This document shows positions 1-4,948 of a stretch of DNA of 6,915 nucleotides, in pieces. Origin of the DNA: Methanobacterium sp. (GTDB lineage: Archaea > Methanobacteriota > Methanobacteria > Methanobacteriales > Methanobacteriaceae). The notes under the pieces were generated by a model. The model did not search any database. It was not told where the DNA came from and saw only the letters and a list, made by a program, of their open reading frames with translations. Both the position numbers and the translations under genes were made by a program. The stretch lies in assembly GCA_020854975.1 (NCBI GenBank), contig JAHKLQ010000108.1, forward strand, positions 1-6,915, in the 5' to 3' direction. The first letter of the stretch is position 1. Each line of letters starts with the position of its first letter.

Positions 1-1
1 A

Positions 2-529
2 GGATATAAGACTAACATTGGTTTTATGCTACAGCAAATGGACCTTTTCTTTTCAGCTAATGGTTGGGGTAGCTGCTGGCAAGGAATACCAAAACCCCGT
101 AAAGAGGTTTTAAAAAGTTCAGATCTTGAATTTATAATCTTAATGGCCTTTGGAAATCCAAAAGAAGCATTACACCGCAACAATATTCTGGAATTCAAGC
201 GAAAACCTCTCCAGAAGATCTATAAAATTAGTGATGGTAAAATTAGTGAAATACTGGAAGCAGCCCGTCTAGCACCATCTGCAACCAACAGCCAGCCCTG
301 GTTTTTCACAGGCAATAAACATGTAATAAATGTTTATGCAGTTAAACCTAACATCATCAGAGCCATAATGTTAAAAAGATACATTCCTATTGATATGGGT
401 ATTGTACTCTACCACTTGACAGTGGCAGCCCATCATTTCGAAAAAACCACTAAAATTCTTTTTGATGAAAATGCCAATGCAAATTCTCCCAATGGATATA
501 CGTATGTAGCTAGTTTGAAAATGGACTAG
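2..529 (+). CDS. Nitroreductase-family protein (TM1586-like), 5' end outside window
   Basis: This is the C-terminal part (about 175 residues) of an FMN-dependent nitroreductase-like protein, probably a cytoplasmic flavin oxidoreductase of unknown substrate. The frame is open from base 2 and reads GYKTNIGF before the first ATG at 26, so that ATG is internal and the true start lies upstream of the window. The hallmark is LAPSATNSQPWFF at about 253-305, the FMN-contacting segment typical of the family. The opening NIGFMLQQMDLFFSANGWGS matches the middle helix and the following GxGSCW turn of the TM1586-type (putative TM nitroreductase) subgroup, as I remember it. The end, YTYVASLKMD, looks like a natural C-terminus, so the gene does not seem truncated at its 3' side. 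Substrate and physiological role cannot be told from this part. No clear partner gene is visible; the next + strand gene lies 144 bases downstream behind its own AT-rich promoter region. Confidence 0.83.
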   Translation, partial: GYKTNIGFMLQQMDLFFSANGWGSCWQGIPKPRKEVLKSSDLEFIILMAFGNPKEALHRNNILEFKRKPLQKIYKISDGKISEILEAARLAPSATNSQPWFFTGNKHVINVYAVKPNIIRAIMLKRYIPIDMGIVLYHLTVAAHHFEKTTKILFDENANANSPNGYTYVASLKMD

Positions 530-584
530 ATCTGGATACCTATCATTCAAATATAATTTTGGGAACAAATCACAGTTTATAGCA

Positions 585-642
585 TAATATATAACTCAGT
601 AGCTTTAATTATATTTAACAGTTAATAGCTTTGTATAATATT
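585..642 (+). promoter_or_regulatory. AT-rich promoter region of the exported repeat protein
   Basis: Three TATA-like stretches lie between the nitroreductase stop and the next gene: TAATATATAA at 585-594, TTAATTATATTT at 606-617 and TGTATAATATT near 632-642. With the usual archaeal spacing of about 25 bases, the first two would start transcripts that keep the ribosome binding site at 661-668 inside a leader. The third would start the transcript at the binding site itself and is less likely. Which one is used cannot be decided by eye. Confidence 0.35.
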
Positions 643-660
643 ATGAGTGCAACTTACATT

Positions 661-668
661 GGTGGTGA
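661..668 (+). promoter_or_regulatory. Ribosome binding site GGTGGTGA that decides a TTG start
   Basis: GGTGGTGA is a good match to the methanogen anti-Shine-Dalgarno sequence (16S end, CACCUCC region). It stands 5 bases before TTG at 674. The GTG codons at 647, 662 and 665 are in the same frame, but none has a binding site in front of it. The site therefore favours TTG 674 as the start of the exported protein. Confidence 0.6.
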
Positions 669-673
669 AGTTA

Positions 674-1276
674 TTGCGTAAGCTTTCCATATCTGTGTTA
701 TTTATTTGGGTTATAGTTGGGCTTAGCCTAGCAACTTTATATCCTCTTACTGAAAATATTGCAAACTTAAAAACAGGCACAGATTCTGGAAATTCCGAGT
801 CAGGTATTAGTTCTGAAAGCTCACAAACAAGTATTGATTCAGGAAGTTCAGAATCTGGGGATATCTCTAGAATTTCTCAGTTAAACACAGGGTATAGGAG
901 CTCACAAACAGGTATTAGTTCTGAAAATTCGGAATCTGTGGTTGACACAGAAATTCCACAGACAGACACTGGATCTGGAAACAAATACTTGGTGAATAAT
1001 TTTAATTTGAATATCACCAGTTTCACAGCAGAAATAACCAACCCACAAGACAGGGTTACTGAAAATGGCTTTTATGAAATTAAAACTAACCCTGCAGCTA
1101 ACCATAAAAATGTTCTACAGTCAGGGACATTCTCACACTCCCAGGGAACATTTACTATAACAGATTCCTTGACTTTCGTTCCTGCAGATAATACTAAATA
1201 CCATATCTTAATCTATACCAACTATCCTGAGCATGATAATAGGGTAGATAAAGATGGATATGATTATTCATCATGA
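674..1276 (+). CDS. Small exported or membrane-anchored protein with Ser-rich 9-residue repeats
   Basis: I do not recognise a named family. With the TTG start at 674 the product is 200 residues; GTG 647 would add nine. The N-terminus (RK, then SISVLFIWVIVGLSLATLYP) is a basic start followed by one hydrophobic helix, fitting a signal peptide or N-terminal anchor. There is no cysteine, so it is not a lipoprotein. Residues 36-98 are a low-complexity Ser/Glu/Gln/Thr stalk made of seven degenerate 9-residue repeats. The remaining roughly 95 residues look like a small beta-rich domain with alternating hydrophobic strands (ITSFTAEI, TFTITDSLTFV, KYHILIYTNY) and one N-glycosylation sequon (NIT). The tail DNRVDKDGYDYSS is acidic and could bind calcium (inference). 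The layout suggests an anchor, a stalk and an outward-facing head at the cell surface. The gene appears monocistronic: a promoter-like region precedes it and an oligo-T terminator follows. Confidence 0.7.
   Translation: MRKLSISVLFIWVIVGLSLATLYPLTENIANLKTGTDSGNSESGISSESSQTSIDSGSSESGDISRISQLNTGYRSSQTGISSENSESVVDTEIPQTDTGSGNKYLVNNFNLNITSFTAEITNPQDRVTENGFYEIKTNPAANHKNVLQSGTFSHSQGTFTITDSLTFVPADNTKYHILIYTNYPEHDNRVDKDGYDYSS
779..967 (+). repeat. Seven in-frame degenerate 27-bp repeats
   Basis: The codons fall into seven 9-residue units: TDSGNSESG, ISSESSQTS, IDSGSSESG, DISRISQLN, TGYRSSQTG, ISSENSESV and VDTEIPQTD. Position 6 is Ser in six of seven units, position 7 is always Glu or Gln, and position 8 is Ser or Thr in six of seven. 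At DNA level, an 18-base stretch starting at 801 recurs exactly at 909 (108 bp, four units), and a segment near 818 recurs near 899 (81 bp, three units). This shows growth by tandem duplication in 27-bp steps. Confidence 0.75.
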
Positions 1277-1302
1277 TGTGAAGTGGAACACAAAAATAGT
1301 CA

Positions 1303-1319
1303 TTTTTTTATTATTTTTA
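1303..1319 (+). terminator. Oligo-T terminator of the exported-protein gene
   Basis: A run of seven T, then TTA and five T, lies 27 bases after the TGA stop at 1274-1276. No strong hairpin precedes it, as is usual for archaeal intrinsic termination, which depends on oligo-T in the coding strand. Confidence 0.6.
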
Positions 1320-1376
1320 TAATTATTTATTTTAAAATGGAAAATAAATAGAACATTCAATAAAGCTTTAATAAGC

Positions 1377-1469
1377 GGGAAACAGCTATAAATCAGGGAA
1401 ACAGATAATCCTTGAGACTGGGAAACAGCTATGAATCAGGGAAACAGATAATCCTTGAGACTGGGAAGC
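1377..1469. repeat. Tandem 43-bp direct repeat, two copies plus a partial third
   Basis: Copy 1 (1377-1419) and copy 2 (1420-1462) match at 42 of 43 bases, the only difference being A at 1390 versus G at 1433. A partial third copy, GGGAAGC, begins at 1463. Each unit has an inner half-repeat: GGGAAACAG begins at 1377, 1396, 1420 and 1439, giving spacings of 19, 24 and 19, and the next GGGAA comes 24 bases later at 1463. The array fills the space between two converging genes, just past the stop of the patatin-like gene. It has no spacers and no visible coding function. Confidence 0.85.
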
Positions 1470-1489
1470 GGGGCTAAAATTTTAAATCA

Positions 1490-2380
1490 TCACTCCCAGA
1501 AACTTTTCACTTTTTGAGCCAACTTTTTTCCCTGTTTGCGTCCGGCCATGGCAGATGAAGCGCGTAAATTAGCATCCAGGGGATTGTTTCCTTTAGCCTG
1601 CATTGAATTTCCATCAGGGGTAATGATCATAAATTTAGATCCAGAATGTTCTAGTTCTGCTATTTCTTCTTCAAAGCTGATCCTGTGCATGGTAGGACCC
1701 ATTGCACGATGAGTCATGGTAGGTTCAGCAACAATGATAAGAACCAAGTCATAGCCCTTTGCTAAATCAGCATTGGTCCCTGAACTCATACTCCCATCAA
1801 TATAACGGTGCCCATTAATGGTGGTGGGGGGATAAACACCAGGCACAGCTGAACTGGCTGTTACTGCAAGTAAGAGTGACACATCAGAATGCTGGTTGAA
1901 AGTAACCCATTCACCATTTTCCGCATCCACAGCATTGACAATGAGATTTCTTTTCAGATTCCATTCATGACTGGGCAGGCGAGAAGCTATTAATTCTAGA
2001 CGTTCTTCTTCACTCATGGTGGAAGCAGCCAGAGCAGCCTCTCCAATACGAATTCTTGCTGTTTTAGGATCAGGAGAACTCATAATGGCTGCAGCCATCA
2101 TCTGCCTGAACTGAGATCCATCAAGAGGCTTCTGATTTTCTTTACTTTCCTTCACAGGTTTCAACTGGAGTTGGTAAAGTTCTTCCAGGCTAAGGCCACT
2201 GGTGATCTGGGCCCCTACATTGGATCCGGCTGAAGTTCCAACCAAAAGTTCAACTGAAGTAACATCAATCCCACATTCTTCCAGTCCAAAAAGAATACCT
2301 AACTCCCATGCAATCCCAGTAACACCACCTCCACTCAGTACAAGAGCTTTAGATGGTTTTTCATCCTTATTAATCATCAT
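1490..2380 (-). CDS. Patatin-like phospholipase / serine acyl hydrolase
   Basis: This is a 296-residue single-domain patatin-family lipid acyl hydrolase, expected to be cytoplasmic or loosely membrane-associated since no signal peptide is seen. Domain parts appear in order: the glycine-rich oxyanion loop LSGGGVTGIAWELG (residues 15-28), the nucleophile elbow GTSAG with Ser50, and the dyad aspartate in YIDGS (Asp195). The family usually has DGG or DGA; here it is DGS. The C-terminal part, with MIITPDGNSMQAKGNNPLD and a basic end, resembles the microbial patatin-like proteins. Methanogen membranes are built from ether lipids, so the ester substrate is unclear; acyl-ester storage compounds, glycolipids or protein thioesters are only guesses. 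Two ATGs are adjacent: GGAGGTG lies 1 base from the first (2380) and 4 from the second (2377), so translation probably begins at the second (295 residues). It has its own TATA element and an upstream palindrome. Confidence 0.9.
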   Translation of the reverse strand: MMINKDEKPSKALVLSGGGVTGIAWELGILFGLEECGIDVTSVELLVGTSAGSNVGAQITSGLSLEELYQLQLKPVKESKENQKPLDGSQFRQMMAAAIMSSPDPKTARIRIGEAALAASTMSEEERLELIASRLPSHEWNLKRNLIVNAVDAENGEWVTFNQHSDVSLLLAVTASSAVPGVYPPTTINGHRYIDGSMSSGTNADLAKGYDLVLIIVAEPTMTHRAMGPTMHRISFEEEIAELEHSGSKFMIITPDGNSMQAKGNNPLDANLRASSAMAGRKQGKKLAQKVKSFWE

Positions 2381-2381
2381 A

Positions 2382-2388
2382 CACCTCC
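2382..2388 (-). promoter_or_regulatory. Ribosome binding site GGAGGTG of the patatin-like gene
   Basis: On the - strand GGAGGTG is a full match to the anti-Shine-Dalgarno core. It is only 1 base from ATG 2380 and 4 bases from ATG 2377, which argues for the second ATG as the working start. Confidence 0.65.
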
Positions 2389-2426
2389 ATATGAATTGAA
2401 AAGGTAAGGAACGTTATTTAAGAACC

Positions 2427-2438
2427 ATATAATTATAA
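2427..2438 (-). promoter_or_regulatory. TATA-box candidate of the patatin-like gene
   Basis: The - strand reads TTATAATTATAT here, centred near 2433. The usual archaeal spacing puts transcription start near 2407 and gives a leader of about 30 bases containing the ribosome binding site. It sits in the 97-base gap after the NERD-like gene, which suggests that the lipase is transcribed on its own at least part of the time. Confidence 0.5.
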
Positions 2439-2448
2439 GAGCAAAGTG

Positions 2449-2467
2449 GTTTAAGTTTAACTTAAAC
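2449..2467. promoter_or_regulatory. 19-bp perfect palindrome upstream of the patatin promoter
   Basis: GTTTAAGTT-T-AACTTAAAC is a perfect inverted repeat with 9-base arms and one central base. It lies about 10 bases upstream of the TATA candidate, roughly -42 to -60 from the predicted start, where archaeal activators or some repressors bind. The flanking 7-mers CAAAGTG (2442-2448) and CACTTTG (2479-2485) form an outer inverted pair. The whole block could therefore also fold as a stem-loop at the 3' end of the NERD-like mRNA. An operator is the preferred reading; a 3'-end structure is the alternative. Confidence 0.5.
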
Positions 2468-2477
2468 TCACCCTCCC

Positions 2478-3500
2478 TCACTTTGAATGATGGGGAATTA
2501 AAGCAATAACTTTCATCTTTGTTTCAGGGTCCATGGTTTTTTTCTGGTTAAGTATGAATGGGATAACCTCATCTGGGGGCATCAAATTATAATGGAGTGG
2601 TGGTTCTTCAATGGTGTAACGATCTGGGGAGAAAGCTACAATGGGAGTAATCCATGCATAATCTATATTAACATTATGGGACTCTAAAAACCTTTTCAAA
2701 TCAATACTATTCATTTTAACCAGTTTTCCAGGATTTGAAATGGTTTTCGTCCTTTTATTTGTTTTACTACGCCACCATTCATCATTTCTGATAATGAAAT
2801 TCCCTGAGATAGATCTTCCCTGAATTATAAAGATTCCATTGGGGCCTATGATCAGGTGACTAATTAGACTTCTGGTTTGCGGAATTCTCACCTTATGGAA
2901 TATGGTGTAATTATCAGGGAGTTCATTTAAATATTCAGAAATAACAGGAGATTTGGCCTTTTTCTGAGGACTCCTTCCTAAATTAACTATAATGAATATA
3001 AACGTTCCCAAAACCATCAAAATAATAGATATCAAATAAATCCAGACAGTCTGTGTGAATAAATTGAAAATATTATCCGGATTATCGACTAAACTTCCAA
3101 AAAATAGGAAAGGATAAAAAAAGGCAAAAATCAGAAGACAAAAACCCACAAACATTAACATAAGGCCTAAATTTGATAATTGATTGTTTTTATAGTTTTC
3201 TTTATTGGCAGAATCAGATTTTTCGATTTTATTTATGGTTTTTTTAAGATCAGAATCATGGGGCTTGTCTTCAGAATTCGTCTTTCCATCTTCTAATTTT
3301 AAGGGACCTGTATTTTTTTTGGAAGTCTTTTTAGGAACTTCCGGGCGTTTATTAGAATTATCTTCAAGATTTTTTAACCCAGCAATGTTTTCGGTGTAGA
3401 TTAGGTTACCACCACATGAGCAGTGTTCAAAATCAGCCAGAGATTCTCCTTCATGGAGTTCATAGTAGCCGCCACATTTTTCACATTGTAAGTATCCCGT
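2478..3500 (-). CDS. Zinc-ribbon, two-TM, degenerate NERD-domain protein with non-canonical ACG start
   Basis: The first in-frame ATG is at 3161 (227 residues), but it has no ribosome binding site and falls at the edge of the first membrane helix. The frame stays open upstream for 113 codons to ACG at 3500-3498, and an in-frame TAA lies at 3515-3513. From ACG the protein has 340 residues. It begins [19 protein letters not shown] and continues to [10 protein letters not shown], a zinc ribbon with Cys6, Cys9, Cys27 and Cys29. This N-terminal type is common in Methanobacteriales proteins, from memory. A charged linker (about 40-110) follows, then two membrane helices (about 114-137 and 152-174). 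The cytoplasmic NERD-like domain starts around 197 with [18 protein letters not shown]. The nuclease core residues appear replaced (Ser214, Gln227 and Arg229 where Asp, Glu and Lys are expected), so a binding or scaffold role is more likely than DNA cleavage. The function is unknown. It lies 91 bases after SepCysS. Confidence 0.75.
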   Translation of the reverse strand, partial: TGYLQCEKCGGYYELHEGESLADFEHCSCGGNLIYTENIAGLKNLEDNSNKRPEVPKKTSKKNTGPLKLEDGKTNSEDKPHDSDLKKTINKIEKSDSANKENYKNNQLSNLGLMLMFVGFCLLIFAFFYPFLFFGSLVDNPDNIFNLFTQTVWIYLISIILMVLGTFIFIIVNLGRSPQKKAKSPVISEYLNELPDNYTIFHKVRIPQTRSLISHLIIGPNGIFIIQGRSISGNFIIRNDEWWRSKTNKRTKTISNPGKLVKMNSIDLKRFLESHNVNIDYAWITPIVAFSPDRYTIEEPPLHYNLMPPDEVIPFILNQKKTMDPETKMKVIALIPHHSK

Positions 3501-3508
3501 ACAACCAA

Positions 3509-3514
3509 CTCCTT
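3509..3514 (-). promoter_or_regulatory. Ribosome binding site AAGGAG in front of an ACG codon
   Basis: The - strand reads AAGGAG followed by 8 bases and then ACG (3500-3498), which opens the zinc-ribbon sequence GYLQCEKC. The spacing is right for initiation at this codon. No ATG, GTG or TTG exists in frame between the TAA at 3513-3515 and 3161. This is the main evidence for the extended NERD-like gene. Confidence 0.6.
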
Positions 3515-3545
3515 AATTATATAATCCTAATTGGATCCCATTAAT

Positions 3546-3555
3546 GATTATAACC
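3546..3555 (-). promoter_or_regulatory. Weak TATA-like element upstream of the NERD-like gene
   Basis: GGTTATAATC on the - strand would place a start near 3524 and leave a short leader carrying AAGGAG. A stronger-looking ATTATATAAT at 3516-3525 is too close: it would start RNA near 3495, inside the coding sequence. The gene may instead be read through from SepCysS. Confidence 0.25.
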
Positions 3556-3591
3556 TATAGTTGTGTATTAGTTTAAGTAATGGAATAATGG

Positions 3592-4740
3592 TTAATCTGC
3601 CATATCTTTGAATTTGGAAGCAATTTCAGCAAAGGAATGTGCAATGTAATGCACCTGCTCCTGGCTGAAACCATAAACACTGCACTTAAACCATTGGGTC
3701 TGCCCCCGTTTGATACCCACAATATTCCTCTTCTTAAGCTCTTCATACAGGTAAAAACCTTTTCGAGGATGTTTATCAGCTATACTATGGAAAAAGGGGG
3801 TTTCAAAGCGCACCAGATCATGTTCTTTTGGTCGTACACCAATCTGTCTCACTCCACTTATTTTTTCCATCTCAGAGACAAAATATAGGGTTTTTTCGAT
3901 TTCAAAATCCCATTTGCTCACTCTATCTATGATATGGGGGAGAGATGCCATTAATGTTGCAACAGGCGCTCCTCTACTGGTGCATCCCAACATTTCCAAT
4001 TCTTTGACATGGTGTCTATCAGATCGTTTAAGAACCATATCTGCCCATTCTTCCTGAACTCCCAGGACACCGATGGGTCCTGAAGCAGCCATACTTTTAT
4101 GACCACTTCCCACTACGAAATCCACATTCCATCCCTTAGCATCTATAGGCATCCTTCCCATGGAGTAAGCACAATTCAAGAGGAAGGGAATCCCTGCATC
4201 ATGAGCAATTTTACCAACAGCCTGGGCATCAGTCAGGTTACCATAATCACCATCTACATGGGTTAGGAGAACCAAGCTCACTTCTTCACCCCGGTCATAA
4301 AGGTTGTCAAGTACTTCCTGATAAGCTACTGGGTCTATCCGGTATTCTGGTTCCCCACTACTGGGAACTTCCACTATGTTAAGACCATTACGTTCTGCTG
4401 CCAAGTGACTGGTGTAATGGGCGTTACCATCCACCACTATGGTATCTCCTGGACGGCAGACAGCATGCATAACTGCAAATTTCCCTTCCCTGGCACCGTG
4501 GACAGTTCGAGCATGATCCACATTAATGAAATCAGCCATATCCTCCAGGAAACCATGTATGGATGGTCTTGGTATTTCATCCAGACGACCAGAACAGTAA
4601 TCACAAACACTGTAACCATCTGAAAATTCGTATAATGCTTCACGTGATTCAGGAGGAAGCACCCCTCCACGTTGAAGGGGATTAAGGTTTAAGTTATCTC
4701 TTTCTGTTTTTCGACTAAGGGAGTAATCCTGACATTTCAT
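3592..4740 (-). CDS. pscS: O-phospho-L-seryl-tRNA:Cys-tRNA synthase (SepCysS)
   Basis: This is a PLP-dependent enzyme of 382 residues that converts phosphoseryl-tRNA(Cys), made by SepRS, into cysteinyl-tRNA(Cys). It is the tRNA-dependent cysteine route of many methanogens. The N-terminal [19 protein letters not shown] is characteristic. The PLP-binding lysine is Lys215 in [12 protein letters not shown], with the cofactor-contacting [11 protein letters not shown] at 161-171 and LLNCAYSMG at 187-195. The three cysteines known to be essential in this family are all present: Cys46 and Cys49 in SVCDYCSG, and Cys253 in [10 protein letters not shown]. Length is normal and the gene looks intact. The ATG at 4740 has GGTGA 6 bases upstream. 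SepRS, SepCysE and sulfur-delivery genes are not in the window, so the gene stands apart from its partners here. An oligo-T stretch upstream and a weak TATA candidate suggest its own promoter. Confidence 0.96.
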   Translation of the reverse strand: MKCQDYSLSRKTERDNLNLNPLQRGGVLPPESREALYEFSDGYSVCDYCSGRLDEIPRPSIHGFLEDMADFINVDHARTVHGAREGKFAVMHAVCRPGDTIVVDGNAHYTSHLAAERNGLNIVEVPSSGEPEYRIDPVAYQEVLDNLYDRGEEVSLVLLTHVDGDYGNLTDAQAVGKIAHDAGIPFLLNCAYSMGRMPIDAKGWNVDFVVGSGHKSMAASGPIGVLGVQEEWADMVLKRSDRHHVKELEMLGCTSRGAPVATLMASLPHIIDRVSKWDFEIEKTLYFVSEMEKISGVRQIGVRPKEHDLVRFETPFFHSIADKHPRKGFYLYEELKKRNIVGIKRGQTQWFKCSVYGFSQEQVHYIAHSFAEIASKFKDMAD

Positions 4741-4746
4741 ATATCT

Positions 4747-4751
4747 TCACC
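4747..4751 (-). promoter_or_regulatory. Ribosome binding site GGTGA of SepCysS
   Basis: GGTGA, a typical methanogen Shine-Dalgarno core, lies 6 bases before ATG 4740 on the - strand and confirms that start. Confidence 0.6.
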
Positions 4752-4794
4752 GGTAATGTCATTAATTGATAATTAGATTATTACTTGAATTGAC

Positions 4795-4803
4795 ATTTTA
4801 AAT
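4795..4803 (-). promoter_or_regulatory. TATA-like element of SepCysS
   Basis: ATTTAAAAT on the - strand would give a start near 4773 and a leader of about 33 bases that keeps the GGTGA site. The rest of the 208-base gap (4741-4948) is AT-rich with no other recognisable element besides the terminator at 4911-4928. Confidence 0.3.
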
Positions 4804-4910
4804 GGGTATCCTGCTGATACTATTTTTACATAAGAATTTCTAAACTAATTCTCTTTTTTGTTCTATATTTCATTTATTATTCCTGGATTATATTCATTGA
4901 TTAGAGATAG

Positions 4911-4928
4911 TAAAAAATTATTAAAAAA
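4911..4928 (-). terminator. Double oligo-T terminator of the glycosyltransferase-like gene
   Basis: Read on the - strand, two runs of six T (4923-4928 and 4912-4917) lie 20 to 37 bases after the TAA stop at 4949-4951. This fits archaeal intrinsic termination and separates this transcript from SepCysS. Confidence 0.6.
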
Positions 4929-4948
4929 TTAGATTTTAAATTTCTAAA

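Noticed and set aside
26..28. ATG at 26 as the start of the nitroreductase gene
   Set aside because: The upstream in-frame codons continue a conserved family segment and no ribosome binding site precedes the ATG, so the gene is cut by the window edge.
1421..1434. GGAAACAGCTATGA matches the well-known lacZ/M13 reverse priming sequence, raising the idea of vector contamination
   Set aside because: The match stops after 14 bases and the expected lacZ continuation is absent. The sibling copy differs by one base and both are embedded in AT-rich native-looking sequence.
1377..1469. Short CRISPR-like repeat array
   Set aside because: The units are directly adjacent without spacers, only two full copies exist, and no cas genes are in the window.
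3205..3399. Open frame on the + strand opposite the NERD-like linker
   Set aside because: It is the complement of the low-complexity charged linker, which yields Phe/Leu/Ser-rich nonsense. No promoter or binding site was seen.
3516..3525. ATTATATAAT as the promoter of the NERD-like gene
   Set aside because: Typical archaeal spacing would start RNA near 3495, inside the coding region and after the ribosome binding site.
4405..4670. Open frames on both strands inside the SepCysS gene
   Set aside because: They overlap a clearly coding, conserved gene in other frames and have no ribosome binding sites or recognisable protein features.
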